This document shows positions 35,880-48,440 of a DNA stretch of 64,000 nt, piece by piece; position 1 is the first letter of the stretch, and the number at the start of each line of letters is the position of its first letter. This stretch comes from Odobenus rosmarus divergens. Its lineage: Eukaryota > Chordata > Mammalia > Carnivora > Odobenidae. Position numbers and translations under genes: made by a program. Under the pieces are notes generated by a model. That model was not told the origin of the DNA. It made no database searches and saw only the letters and a program-made list of their open reading frames with translations. The stretch spans positions 78,145 to 142,144 of the forward strand of contig NW_004450582.1 in NCBI RefSeq assembly GCF_000321225.1, read 5' to 3'.

Positions 35880-37216
35880 TAGTTTGATTTAAAGTTATTT
35901 TCGTGAATGACTAAATTTTGTTTCAGAATATAGGGAAATTAAATGCAATATACTCTTTTTGAGGTATTCACACCAATATATAACTTCACCAAAAAAGAAT
36001 TAAGTTTTACTGGATCATTTTTCTTCAAAATGGGTTAAATTGCAAAACCTTTTCCATGATCAGTCTTACATAGTTTATCATAACAGAAACACTGTTCTGT
36101 ATTTAGCCTCTGTCTGCCAAGGAGCTCAATCTCTGTTAAAACATTATCTCATGATTAACCTGCCTACAATCCTGTGAGGGAGGGAGATGACAAGTATTAA
36201 GAAATGTTCAGAGTCTTTTAGATTCAACTCAAAAGTTGCAAGAAGCTGAGTGACAAGGGCTTGCTGCCCTCATAGTTACCTAGTATCCTTAAAATATGAA
36301 CTTAGAGGCTTTCAGAGGCATACTTTTCCTCAGCCGGGTGCTTCTGGGAAAAGGGATCCAGCACCAGGAAATCCATTTCCCTAAAATGTCTTTTTTGGCG
36401 CCTGTATCTCCCACAAGGATTCTCTTTCCATAGAATTTTTCATCACTTCTTGTGTTATCAAGATGCTCTGTTCTACAAACCAGCAGTTCTCTTTCTCCTG
36501 GCTTATGACTGTATTTCAGTAGTGGGAAAAGTAACCAGAAAAGTAAAATACTTTGGGTCTTTATTTCATATCTATCTATCTATCATCTTCATTATATATA
36601 TATATATATCTTTGTTGAATATATTTACCACTGCATCGTAGTAATATAGTACCTGGTAGTAATTTAGATATAAAATAAGGTAGTAAGTCTTAGCCTTTTA
36701 GGTCATAAGTGATAATCATCATAAATATAATATTAAAAGATGTTCAAATTAAAACATAAGCTTCCTCAATTCCTATTTTCATCAGGCCATGCCTCTGTGC
36801 CAACACATACAAAGGATCCATGTTATCCTTATCAAACCCAGCTATTTTGACCTTCCTTTGAGCCTTTCAGCAACTCTTACCTGTACCACTAACCCCATTT
36901 CTCAGACTCTCTGATTTATGTCTCTATACAGTTTAGACAAACTGTCTAATACCTCCACAGATTATGCATGTATTCATGGAAATACATATCTGAGCATGCA
37001 GCTCCTTCTATCAAGAATTCCTTCTCATCTTTTCCCACTATTTTATGTTCCTCCTTTTAGTAAACCCTCCATCAAGCTCCTTTTCTTTAGGACATCTTTC
37101 ATGATCAAAGCAACTTAAGGGAGGGATCCATTTATTTTAAAAATACTTATGGACTGCCCATTACATACAACATACAATGCCAGCGACTTTGAGGCTTATT
37201 TTGATAAATTAATACC
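35880..37216. other. Unassigned sequence with microsatellite
   Basis: Contains (TCTA)n at 36570-36584 and (TA)n at 36593-36609. No repeat family or gene recognised. Confidence 0.4.
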
Positions 37217-37310
37217 TCCTTAAAGGAGTATAATATACAAATATCACTACATTGCATACTCTAAATTAACATTGTGTGTTAACTATACTTCATTAAAAAT
37301 AGACATTTAA
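37217..37310 (+). mobile_element. L1 3'-end fragment
   Basis: 'attaacattgtgtgttaact' followed by ATACTTCATTAAAAA resembles a diverged L1 3' terminus. Confidence 0.5.
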
Positions 37311-37804
37311 AAAACCCCAAACTTCTCAGTAAGGTGTAAATAGATAAAGGAGTATACTATATGTCTTAGGGTAGACAAAACACAAGTGTGCAAACACATA
37401 CATGCACACACAAGAATAACACAAAGTAGAAAATATATAATGTCAAGAATAATGTACTTTGAAAGTTATATGAAGACCCCATTAAAATCTAGATTTTGAT
37501 AAAATTTCCAAAGATATGTAGAAAGTATGACAAATAAACCTAAAAGAGTAAGGAAGATGAGCTACTAGAAAGAAGACAGTGTAATCAGAAAGTTAGAACC
37601 AGAGAGGTGTGTTTCCATGGAAGCAAGAAGAATGATTTACTCAACATTGTTATATGTTGTATATCAATGGTTTTGAGAACTAAGAGATTATTGTGACTTT
37701 TAGAAAAGGAATGTTTTGTAATAGGATGTGAAGAGAACCAAGGTCCACAGTTCCTACACGAGTAGATAATAGAGAGTAGAAGCACCAGATATAGATTACA
37801 ATAT
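37311..37804. other. Unassigned sequence
   Basis: No repeat family or gene recognised. A short minus frame at 37585-37785 has no known domain. Confidence 0.4.
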
Positions 37805-38215
37805 TAATTTTTTCATTCTTTCATTCAACAAATGTTATGAATGTATATGAAGTACATATCAGAATAATAGGAATGATAGGATGGTATAGAAAATGAGTCA
37901 TAGATGAACGCTGACTTTCAGTAACTTAATAAAAAACATGAATGCCCAACAATGCTTCAGGGGCTAAGATAGGCATTGGAGATTCAGTGCAAAACATGGT
38001 TCTTTCTTCAATCATACATTCAGTCATTCACCAAACATTACTAAGTACTAGAAATGGGAGATACATGAGACAAATAAAACATGATCCTTACTTCAGTCAA
38101 GTTTACACTCTCGTAATATAGCAGGCAATATTCAATACAACTGCTGGAATTATAGCACATAGAAAATGTCATGGGGCATAATAGAGAAAACAATTTAATT
38201 TTTAAAAGAATGGTA
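37805..38215 (-). mobile_element. L2 LINE fragments
   Basis: 'ttcattcaacaaatgttatg', 'cattcagtcattcaccaaac', 'ttactaagtactagaaatgg' and 'acatgatccttacttcagtc' follow the reversed L2 3' end. Possibly two partial copies. Confidence 0.6.
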
Positions 38216-39414
38216 AGTTTCAAAAATTCCCTTTGGAGTTTAAAAATGGTGAAAGAGAGTCTCTATAGAACTATGGGATTATGGAAGAATTATTGAAGGA
38301 CTATTTATTTATTTATTTTTGAGATGATATGACCTAAGCACATTCGTAAGCTCTGAGAATGGATCCAGAAAAGACAGACCAGAGTTGAAAAGATTGAAAA
38401 TTATAAGTGAAACAATGAATTCCTTGGTCTACATTATTTCACATCGATATGATCAGCTTTAAATGTACATGTTTATAGTTCAAGTAATTAATACAATATG
38501 ATTCTAGTGGTATACTAGTGAAATGATACATTTAAGATTTACTCCTGTGCATTGACAGCTTTAAACCACATTGTATATAAGCCAAATTTGGATGTTTAGC
38601 ATTTCTAATGAGTGGGAATTTTGAGCCATCACATGGGGGCACTGTCTCCCAGACAACAGTTTAGTGTCAGTAGAGTCACCATTTTATCTTTACAACAGTG
38701 CTTATGTAATTATTTGAAAATTTTACACATTTTATCTTCATTCTTTCATAAAGATGAATTTACAATGGAGACGTGAAAATAATGATACACACATAAAGAA
38801 GAGTAATTCTTACAAATTTAATAAAACTGATTTAGAGATAGAAATCAGCAGGAAGAACAATTAGCTTCAATTAGAAACTCTCCAAAATTAGGTTAATTAA
38901 TTGAATATTAAATTATGAGGAATAAGGACATTTTAAAACATCTGCAAAGCATTTGAATTATATGATTGGTTTATATTTAAAAGGCACATGTTTGGGGGAA
39001 CTTTGTGATACCTCTAACTTTTGGGAAAGAATATTTCCTCTACATGTAAATTTTCTTCTTTGTATATTAAATATTTGTAAATGTGCTCAAAATATATTCC
39101 ACATCAATTTAAAGGATTGCTTTTATTGTATATTAATTGCTGTTTCCAAAACTAATATTCCAGGAAACACTGTTCCTTCAGGTTGCAAATAAGTACCGTA
39201 AAAGTGCTCTGTATTCAGTTAAGTTCAGAGAGTGTGGGTTATTTCGAATTAAAAAGGATTTTTAGTATAAGACTGCTCAGGACTTTTACTATGCAGATGT
39301 GCATTTTTTCTCCAAGAAGAGGGTAAGGTACAAAGCACCTTTAACATCCACCAGACCTAGTGTTCTGCAAAACACGGCTTGAAAAGTGTTCTGTAGAATT
39401 CTTTAGTAGAATTC
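38216..39414. other. Unassigned AT-rich sequence
   Basis: No repeat or gene recognised. A short (TTTA) run lies near 38303. Confidence 0.4.
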
Positions 39415-39900
39415 TTAAAGCAAACTCATAATATTTAGAGATGGAAGTGAACCCAGAGGCCATCTATTACAACTTCCATGCAGAAAATTATTTCAACAGC
39501 AACTCTGACAAGTGGTCTTCCAGGTTTGGTTTTAAGGCTCTATGTCATGGTACCACATTCTGTGTCAATCCTATCTATTCTTAGTAAGTTCTAACATTTA
39601 TTAAGCCCACATATGACTCATTGGTCCTCACTCTGTTTGCTCCTTCTTCTACATGACAATTCTTCAAATAATTTGAAGAAAGCTTACATGTCCTCTATTA
39701 GATCCTTTCTTCTTCTAGATAAGCAAACCTCATTCTTACAAATGTATGACATATAGTTATCAGACCCCTCATTATATCAACTGTCTTTCCCTGTGTGCAC
39801 TAGAAATGGGCAACTAAACATGATTGCTCAACTCTTCCTACTTAAGGTGGACATTCATTTTGTTAGTTCTTATCTGGGCCATGCTACTTTTTATAGAAGC
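39415..39900 (-). mobile_element. Ancient CR1/L3-like LINE remnant
   Basis: The order 'cccagaggccatctattaca', 'gacaagtggtcttccagg', 'catttggtcctc'-like text near 39620, 'acatgacaattcttcaaata' and 'ttgaagaaagcttacatgtc' resembles the reversed 3' part of CR1/L3-type LINEs. Very diverged. Confidence 0.5.
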
Positions 39901-41919
39901 ATATTGTTGGCTGTTATCAAGCTTACTTATGGTTAAGGAAAATCACGACTATAGCCAAACAAGATTTCCCCATCTGTACTTACATAGTTAACTATTTGCA
40001 GTTAAGTTTTGTGGGTAATCCTTTCTCATTTTAATCAAGAGAACCCTATACCCTATATAGATTGCCTTAAAAGGCAACTTTCTATCCCTCTGCCATGATC
40101 AAATTATTTGTGAGCTGCAAAAACACAGACACATAAGCTAAAATAGCTTATTCTTGGTGCTAAATTGTTGTTTGCCAACTTTATACTTGTAAAACAAAAC
40201 AAAATACATATATGCATAGATATATGTATTTTTGTGTGTATACATATATACATATGTATATTTTGTACTTTAAACAAGAAGTAAGAAATAAGCAATGAGA
40301 ATCATGAAAACTTAAATTCTAAAGTTTAATTTGGTTTTCTCTTTCCCTCTTGCCCCCACCTAAAAATAAGAAGCCTGATTTTTAATTCAGTATAGGAGAA
40401 CAATAGTCAGAGTTACTGATTGAAGCAGTAGAGTGTTATCTTATTTCTAAGACTGAAGGGGAAACAAGGAAAAAACAAAACATTTACTTTGGATAAGGGC
40501 CAACATATTTGCAAAAGCTACAAAGATTTGCCCAACAATGAATCACTGAATAATTATTTCTTCTATGTCCTTATAAATCCTCCTTTTGGAAAAAAAAAAG
40601 AGAGAGAGAGAGAGAAAGAGAAAAGAGTTAATGAGATTGTGGTGTTTCAAGAGTAGTGCAAAAACAATGTAGGTAAACGCGTAGAGAAATTAGTTCTGAA
40701 GTGTGGGATAATTGTAGAGGGCCCTGGGCAAAAAAACAAAACATAGATGTGCAGGAGTCATAGCACATCTTGTCTTCACTTGTCTTTGTTAGTGCAAGTG
40801 AAAAGGTTAATGCCGTTCAGTTCCATCAACACAGAGTGAGGAACTGTGGCACCTTTGAATTCTGAAGTTACCCACAGTGCAACTGATTTAATTCCTGTGA
40901 GAATGGTACTATTTACAAGTTTGCTCAGGAATATGAATGCCAATTAACCATGTGCTCCTTCTCCTGTACACACACACTCTCTCTCTCCTTTAAAAATGTT
41001 TTTGTTACTGAGAAATTGTTTTTAAAATCATTATTACATGAAAAGATTCAGTTACTTGAAGCTATCCTTTGATTGAAGGAAAAATTCTCAAATGCATGCT
41101 GGCCCCAAAGCATTAAGTCGTCTCTAGGATCAAGATCATCAAATATTACATTATCACATGCATCCTTAAAATCTAAAACCTCAGATAATCTTTGGCATTT
41201 TTGGGTTTTCTGCCCCAAAATATTGTGGCTAGTATTGCATTACTAGCTTCCAATATTCAGATATAACTTGCCATTTTTTAGGATCAAGATACCAATATGT
41301 ATATGTTTATGCATATGCAATGCTATTCCAGACATTCAGCCATCAGGCAACAGCTTTATTCAACCTTCTTGCTTCAGCTTCATTTCCCTACACCCTTCCC
41401 CTTTGCTGAATATCACCCAGGCCACTTTCAAAACACCTCTTCACATACCCTCCCAACCCATTATTGCTGTTCAGTTCCTACTACTACCATCCTCCTCTTG
41501 CTCATTTTGCTTCTCTTCTCTCATTCAATTAAAGGCTGATCTCAGATTTGGGGAGAAAATTCTATGATGCACTTAGAGATGGAGGGAGGAACCACACCAA
41601 AATTAGATGGAGAACAGAGTTATCCTCTTTCCAGATTGAAGGTTGTGAAATATAAACTACCACAGGTCAAAGCCAGAGTTCATGGACCTGAATGCTCCAT
41701 TAATGATGCTCAGCAGGATTTGGACACAGCTGAAGCTGGACCTAACCAACAACATCAGTAGGACCACTCTGAAGACATCACTCAGTGAAAGGGACTGAAA
41801 AAAGGAGCATCATGTTCAGTATTTGCTAAAGGTTTATAGTATAATAATAATATATCTTTATCACATATTCTTGTATCTTTACATTGTTCCTTGAGGCTTT
41901 GTAATATGTCATACATTTT
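39901..41919. other. Unassigned sequence with simple repeats
   Basis: Contains an (AT/GT)-rich patch near 40205-40265, (GA)n at about 40599-40622 and a short (AC)/(TC) patch at 40970-40988. The frames at 41268-41567, 41297-41539 and 41564-41761 have no known domain. Confidence 0.4.
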
Positions 41920-42120
41920 TTTAAGATTTTACTTATTATTTATTTGAAAGAGAAAGAGACAGAGAGCATGAGCAGGTGGTGGAGGGAGCAGCAAAGAGAG
42001 AGAGAGAAGCAGACTCCCTGCTGAGCAGGGAGCCTGATATGGGGCTTGATCCCAGGACCCTGAGATCATGACCTGAGCTGAAGTCAGATGCTTAACTGAC
42101 TAAGCCACCCAGGTGCCCCA
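41920..42120 (-). mobile_element. Can-SINE with perfect 13-bp TSD
   Basis: Minus-strand copy ending CCCAGGTGCCCC. Flanked by TGTCATACATTTT at 41907-41919 and 42122-42134. Confidence 0.95.
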
Positions 42121-42583
42121 TTGTCATACATTTTAAATTAGAATATGTAAACATTTAGTGTTAAATGTTTTAAATTTTATGAATTTTATGAATTTTAAAC
42201 ACATAAAATTCAAGTATTCACTCTAGCATTTCTGTTTTAGCATCAATATACAGAAGAAATATCTCAGTGCTGTCATTTGCTTTGGTTTTACACCTATTAA
42301 TATTGAGAATGTGATTTGGTCTCTTTGTAATAAATTTCTTATTGATTTCCATTCTTCTCATTATAACAGCCACTTAACTGACCACTCTCTCTTATCTTTC
42401 TTGCTGATCTTTCATTCATCAACCAATGTTTTGGTTCTTCTTGCCCACCACCTTGAACAGGTCATTCTGTTTTTCTCCACCAATTTCCTGCAATCTTCAG
42501 CCGGAATATAAGCTTATGTTAGAATATAAAGGCTGCAAACCTGTATTACTGTTTTTGAGGTAATGCATAAGAAATGCAGCATA
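42121..42583. other. Unassigned sequence
   Basis: No repeat family or gene recognised. Confidence 0.4.
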
Positions 42584-42777
42584 GGGGCCTCTGGGTGGCT
42601 CAGTAGGTTACGTGTCTGCCTTCAGCTCAGGCCATGATCTCAGGGTTCTGAGACTGAGCCCCACGTGCAGCTCCCTGCACAGTGGGGAGCCTGCTTCTCC
42701 CTCTCCTGCTGCCTTCTCCCCTGCTTGTGCCCTCTCTCCATCTCTCACTCTCTCTCCAAAAAAAAAAAAAAAAAAAC
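42584..42777 (+). mobile_element. Can-SINE
   Basis: GGGGCCTCTGGGTGGCTCAG head, CTGCCTTCAGCTCAGGCCATG, (CT)-rich part and an A19 tail. No clear target duplication seen. Confidence 0.94.
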
Positions 42778-43564
42778 ATAATTTATTAGGTCTTTTTGGG
42801 GGGAGAGGGGTTGTGATACCCAGAATGTAGTTTTTCTTCTTTAGTATGTAAAGACTCTTACCAAAAAAATGTCTTTATATACTAAGGAAGAAAAAAATAG
42901 AGACAGCATCACTGGGATTTGTCTGGGAGCAAGTTTTCTCTACTTTCTTCATACTAAACATGTACTTCATGTCAGCAGAGGACATAGAAGTGAGTAGGCA
43001 CAAACAGCAGACTGCACACCCAGGTGGGCAATTCACCTCATACCTCACACCTCACACCTCACCTTAGACCCACATTAGTGTCACTTATTCAGAGGAGTGC
43101 ACAGAAAAGTCTGGTGATGCATGTCTAAACTAGGAAATAATGAACATGGCTAAGATCACTGTTAAGGTAATGAGGATTATCTTTCCTGTAATCAATGACA
43201 TAAATGAGGTGAATGGACATTTAAAGACTGATATGACTCCAAGGATTCTCAGTATCACTGACTGCTTACTTGCTTAACGCTAATTATATGTTATGTTGAT
43301 TTTTTTCTGTTAATTAAATTTCTTTCTAAAATAATATGAGTAGAGGGGTTGGTTTCATGTAACAGATATTTTCTTGAATGACAGGGAAAAAAAATGTCCT
43401 AGAAAGGCAGTATTCCAAATGACTAGGGTATTTTCACAAGGACATCATTATATGAGTAGCTTAGATGTACTCTTTAACAAAGGTATCATAATTTCTTTTT
43501 CCGAATGAATTAACCAACTGTAGCTGTGAGGCTGCAACCTAGAGGAAATCTCAACAAAATTTTC
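42778..43564. other. Unassigned sequence
   Basis: Contains a small ACCTCAC-type tandem run at about 43035-43065. Nothing else recognised. Confidence 0.4.
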
Positions 43565-43751
43565 TTTTAAGATTTTATTTATTTATTTGACAGAGAGAGA
43601 GCATAAGCTGGGGGAGTGGCAGGCAGAGGGAGAGGGAGAAGCAGACTCCCTGCTGAGCAGGGAGCCCGATGTGGGACTCGATACCAGGACCCTGTGATCA
43701 TGACCTGAGCCGAAGGCAGACGCTTAACCAACTGAGCCACCCAGCTGCCCC
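43565..43751 (-). mobile_element. Can-SINE
   Basis: Full-length minus-strand copy. Left TCAACAAAATTTTC and right TCAACAGAACATTTT are an imperfect target duplication. Its minus-strand frame (in 43579-43836) is a chance frame through the SINE. Confidence 0.95.
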
Positions 43752-44529
43752 TCAACAGAACATTTTGTAGTAGATGTATGTATGCATACTTGTAGATGAG
43801 AAAGAGAAAAGGATTGGGAGAGTATTTATATGTCATTAGTGTGTTATTTTAGAAACAAGACAGAAAGATGAAGACTAGCAGAAGCACTTCTCAGGCCTTA
43901 GGGGAATGGCCTCTACCTCTTATCCACCTTTAATGGTGATCTCACTGGAATCATCTTGATACTTGGTCCCTCCTTATTCTTGAGCCCTGCTGGTTGGTTC
44001 ATGATATTTTAAACTTCCTCCCAACCTTCTGTACTATAGATAATGTAATTACAAACAACAGCAACAAGAGGACTTTATGGAAAAGGGAGAATTTAAGTGG
44101 GATGGGGAAAAACTAGAGGAGTAGGGACTGTGGGGAGGTCACTTTGTCACACTTTCTCTGTAATTTTCAAATGGAATCTGTTTGTTCTGAAATTTGATAA
44201 GCCAGAAAATCCCCACCAGGGTTACAATGTCCTGGAGCATTAAGTGTACTTTCTAATAAGAATTCTGATTCAAGTGTGATTGAGAAATTTTGAAAGCCTC
44301 TTGCTACTTTAACAATGTAGTAAAAAATACTGACTAGGCTTTTAGGATAGTGTCTCAGAGACTCGGGAAATTGAAGAGAACAGCCTGGACCTTTATTACT
44401 ACAGGGATCATTATATCATTAGAAAAGGAATTTAAGAGTCACTTTTGATTCTTCCTCTCAAATGAATTAATAATATTCCAGTAGATATTCATCCCCATGT
44501 TAACACTTACTATCTTATTGTCAAGAGGT
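43752..44529. other. Unassigned sequence
   Basis: No repeat family or gene recognised. Confidence 0.4.
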
Positions 44530-44740
44530 AAGGTTCTAGAGCCATCTCCCTGGATTTGAATCCTGGCAACACTACTGTCTTCCTGTGTAACCTGGGGTCA
44601 ATTACAGACTTCTCTGGACCTCAGTGTTTTCACTTGCCTCTTAGGTCTATTATGAGAGTTATATAAGTTAACACCTATTAAGAGCTTAGAATAGAGCCTG
44701 GCATAAAGTTAAGTACTCAATAATTGTTCATTATAGTTTT
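44530..44740 (+). mobile_element. MIR SINE
   Basis: 'ctggatttgaatcctggcaa', 'tcttcctgtgtaacctgggg', 'tggacctcagtgttttcac', 'gagcttagaatagagcctgg' and 'agtactcaataattgttc' match MIR end to end. Confidence 0.85.
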
Positions 44741-45069
44741 CCATTCATAGATAATGAATAATTCAAAAATAATAAATATATTATCTTTCTATAAGATGGG
44801 TACAGAACACATGTTGGTACCACACTGCTATCTTCAACATACAACTTTTTCTGAACTTCAATTAGTATTTGGACAGGGCAGAATGGTGGGATGGTGGGAA
44901 TATTTATGTCATAAGTATATTTTGACTATTAAATATATAATCATTTTTTCCAGAGTATTTCAACATGTTGAACCTTTCTTTGTAAGATTCTAGTACATTT
45001 TTGAGGATGTTGTTACCTACAAGTTCACATTTATATTGATTATGAGTATATGGCCTAACTTTCATAGAT
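44741..45069. other. Unassigned sequence, target of the young L1
   Basis: About 330 bp of AT-rich DNA with no repeat or gene recognised. Its right edge carries the first copy of the L1 target-site duplication. Confidence 0.4.
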
Positions 45070-45085
45070 AAGTATAGTCCTTTTA

Positions 45086-46141
45086 AAATGGGCAGAAGAC
45101 ATGAACAGACATTTTTCCAAAGAAGACATCCAAATGGCCAACAGACACATGAAAAAGTGCTCAACATCACTCGGCATCAGGGAAATCCAAATCAAAACCT
45201 CAACGAGATACCACCTCACACCAGTCGGAATGGCTAAAATTAACAAGTCAGGAAATGACAGATGTTGGCGGGGATGCGGAGAAAGGGGAACCCTCCTAGA
45301 CTGTTGGTGGGAATGCAAGCTGGTGCAGCCACTCTGGAAAACAGTATGGAGGTTCCTCAAAAAGTTGAAAATAGAGCTACCATATGAACCCAGCAATTGC
45401 ACTACTGGGTATTTACCCCAAAGACACAAATGTAGGGATCTGAAGGGGTACGTGCACCCCAATGTTTATAGCAGCAATGTCCACAATAGCCAAACTATGG
45501 AAAGAGCCAAGATGTCCATCAACAGATGATTGGATAAAGAAGATGTGGTATATATATATACATACAATGGAATATTAATGCAGCCATCAAAAGGAATGAA
45601 ATCTTGCCATTTGCAACGACGTGGATGGAACTGGAGTGTATAATGCTGAGCAAAATAAGTCAATCAGAGAAAGACATGTATCATATGACCTCACTGATAC
45701 GAGGAATTCTTAATCTCAGGAAACAAACTGACGGTTACTGGAGTGGTGGGGGTTGGGAGGTGTGGGGTGGCTGGGTGATAGACATTGGGGAGGGTATGTG
45801 CTATGGTGAGTGCTGTGAATTGTGTAAGACTGCTGAATCACAGACCTGTACCTCTGAAACAAATAATACATTATATGTTTAAAAAAAGAAGAAGAAGATA
45901 GCAGGAAGGGAAAAATGAAGGGGGGGAAATTGGAGGGGGAGATGAACCATGAGAGACTATGGACTCTGAGAAACAAACTGAGGGTTCTAGAGGAGAGGGG
46001 GGTGGCGGGGATGGGTTAGCCTGGTGATGGGTATTAAAGAGGGCACGTACTGCATGGAGCACTGGGTGTTATATGCAAAGAATGAATCATGGAACACTAC
46101 ATCAAAAATGTATAGTGATTAACATAACATAATAATAAAAA
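45086..46141 (+). mobile_element. Young carnivore L1, 5'-truncated, 15-bp TSD
   Basis: Starts inside ORF2 at 'atgggcagaagacatgaac', runs through the ORF2 stop into the 3' UTR ('gaaccatgagagactatgga', 'gagggcacgtactgcatgga', 'acactgggtgttatatgc'-type text) and ends in AATAATAAAAAAA. The flanks AAGTATAGTCCTTTT at 45070-45084 and 46142-46156 are identical. It is little diverged and among the youngest L1 copies here. Confidence 0.95.
45101..45529 (+). pseudogene. L1 ORF2 C-terminal fragment, frameshifted
   Basis: A 142-codon frame. Its first ~95 residues are the L1 ORF2 C-terminal region, including the [16 protein letters not shown] segment and the [13 protein letters not shown] stretch. One extra base near 45387, compared with the 60.6-kb copy, shifts the frame, and the rest is not ORF2. 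ORF2 is the L1 endonuclease and reverse transcriptase. Only the region after the reverse transcriptase remains, so there is no activity. The minus-strand frame over the same DNA (45055-45462) is a shadow. Confidence 0.85.
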
Positions 46142-46156
46142 AAGTATAGTCCTTTT

Positions 46157-46639
46157 ATCAAATATCTAAGTTTAAGAAACTGGCATCTCAGATAGGGCAC
46201 CTATATGAATTCTCATCAACATAACTCGAGAAAATACAAGAACAGAAGCAGATCATGCAAAGGATGTCATGGAAGGAAGGAGTCACATCAATTCTCGAAA
46301 AAGAGTTTTAAAAGATATCAGCTATGCTTGAAGAAAAGCTGACAGACTCAGGGCAACCAGGAAAGAGAAGCAAAGACTAGCAGTGAACAAGCTTTAATAA
46401 AGAATTCTTAATCTAGAACCTTAAAACTCTAAAACATTCAATTTGCCAGCATGGGAAGTAACACAGATGTTAATTATAGATTTTAAAGACTTCGCCAGCA
46501 GTAACAATGAATAATTATTAATATATACCTCATTCCCTGCCAAAATCTCTACAGATGTTCAAAGGACAATGCAAAGCTAGGACAAACAAAAACTTCCTAC
46601 CTTGACCCAGTCTTTTACTTAAGCTAAGCTTCTTCGGAG
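46157..46639. other. Unassigned sequence
   Basis: No repeat family or gene recognised. Confidence 0.4.
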
Positions 46640-47050
46640 TGTAATGAATAGTCATTGGTTTCCCTTTTATATTTTCATTTGCCCCTCGTCCTGCAAAGAG
46701 ACATCTGCCCCCACCCTCTATTGAAACTTCTCATTCTAAGGTCACTTATAATTACTTCATTGCAAAATCAAGTCAGTGATCTATTTTTCTTTCTTTTTGC
46801 CCATATTTGCTAAAGCTTTCTACCACATTTAACACAATTAATCTGAAAATCCCATTACCCAATTCCATAACTATCCTTTTTCTTGTTTTCCAACACTTCT
46901 GGCATCTTCTGACCATTTACTTTCTGGTTTCTTCATGGATTCCATCCACTCTTCCTGATCCAATGACACACTGATCTTCTCCCACTCCATCCTTTCCCTG
47001 AGTAATCTCATCCACTCTGATGACACTTCCCATATACACTGAGAACTTCA
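46640..47050 (+). mobile_element. L2-like LINE remnant
   Basis: The 'ctgagtaatctcatccactc' / 'tgatgacacttcccatatac' stretch and preceding pyrimidine-rich text resemble plus-strand L2. Low similarity, so tentative. Confidence 0.4.
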
Positions 47051-47061
47051 ATTATCCAAAT

Positions 47062-47280
47062 CAGGGGTCAGCAAATTATAGCCTGTAGGCCACCTTTGGC
47101 TTGCCACTTGTTTTTGTAGAGGTTTTACAAAAGCCATTTTCTATGGCTACTTTTATGCCACAAAGGAAGATGTGAACTATTGCAACCAAGAACATATGGC
47201 CCTTGAAGCTAAAAATACTGTTTGGCCCTTTACAAACTTTAAACAAACAAACAAACAAGCAAACAAACTGCCAACATCTG
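47062..47280 (-). mobile_element. hAT-type MITE (MER58-like), opposite orientation
   Basis: CAGGGGTCAGCAAATTATAG at the left end and TGCCAACATCTG at the right end are inverted termini. The interior has 'aagccattttctatggctac' and 'atatggcccttgaagc'. A (CAAA)n run lies at about 47242-47267. Same family as 35621-35874, inverted. Confidence 0.75.
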
Positions 47281-47639
47281 ATCTAGCCCTTAAGATGAAA
47301 TTTTCAGTCAACTATATCTAATTATGTGAAGGAAATATACTTTGATGTACTGAGATTAGCTAAATCCAGATGTTCAGTCTCCTCCCCTTTACTTTTTCTC
47401 TTATTGGGAAATCTGGGAATCATTCTAGCTGCTCTTTCCTTCACCTCACATCACCCTGATCACCGAGCTCTGATTAATACCATTCCTATTTATCTTCTAA
47501 AATATGGGAAAGCCCGTGTCTGTACTGGGGGATGGGAGTTGGCTGTGGGGGGATATACTCCCATAGCAAATACAGTAAGATTAATGCCTAAGTTAGGGAT
47601 ATCAACTGCCTGGGAGAGTAAAGAAAATCTTTGCAGAAG
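47281..47639. other. Unassigned sequence
   Basis: No repeat family or gene recognised. The 108-codon frame at 47326-47652 has no known domain and partly enters the L2. Confidence 0.4.
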
Positions 47640-48440
47640 AAAGGACATCTGAAATAAATTTTAAAAGATGAGAAAGAATTTGTCAGTAACTGTGGTACAT
47701 TTTAGGCAAGCAAGTAGCCTAAGAAGGCTAGAATTAAAGGAAGAGCAACGTATTTCTTTTGGAAAATAGCAAGCATTCTGCTAGATTGGAATAAAGTTTG
47801 AATGGGCTATTTGCAAAAATGTAGACTGAAAAGGACATCTAAGCCTGGATATGAAAGTTTTTTTTTTTAACTCCATGTGTAAGTAATTAGACTTCAAAAT
47901 AAAAATAATTAGAGGACTAATTCTCAAACAGAAACATATGATTGGCATTTATAAAAGCAATTTATAGTGACAGATTAGATGGTAAGCATGTCACACAGTG
48001 AGGAAAAAAAGACAAAATTTAGAAATCCAGTGCAGTAATCTATTAAGAGGAGTTACTTGTTTAAATTAAGTCAATGTCAGTAGAAGCAGATAAAAGGAGT
48101 CAAATTCAAGAAATAATTCTGAGATGAATCTATAGGACTTGTGGTCTGCTGAGCTGAAAGAGAGTAGGGGCTGAAGGAGAGAAAGATGAGTAGAGGGCAA
48201 ATCAGCCAGATCTAGCAAAGCTGACAGAGCAGGGAATGGTGATATTAACCAAGAAATTAACCTTCCACAGAAGGAAGAAAAGATTTCAGTAGGTAAGAGA
48301 ATGAGCTTGTTTGGTTCTATGTTAAAACTGAAATGCCTACAAGACAATCAAGATGACTTACAAAAATGTCCAGGAAACAATTGAAAATGCTAGAATGAAA
48401 AGTAAGGAAACATACCTATAGCCTGAGAAATTTTAGGCAA
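47640..48440 (-). mobile_element. L2 LINE
   Basis: 'ccagtgcagtaatctattaa', 'ctataggacttgtggtctgc' and 'ctgaaatgcctacaagacaa' follow the order of the reversed L2 3' region. Strongly diverged. Confidence 0.55.

Noticed and set aside
45055..45462. 135-codon minus-strand frame as a gene
   Set aside because: It is the antisense shadow of the L1 ORF2 C-terminal fragment on the plus strand.
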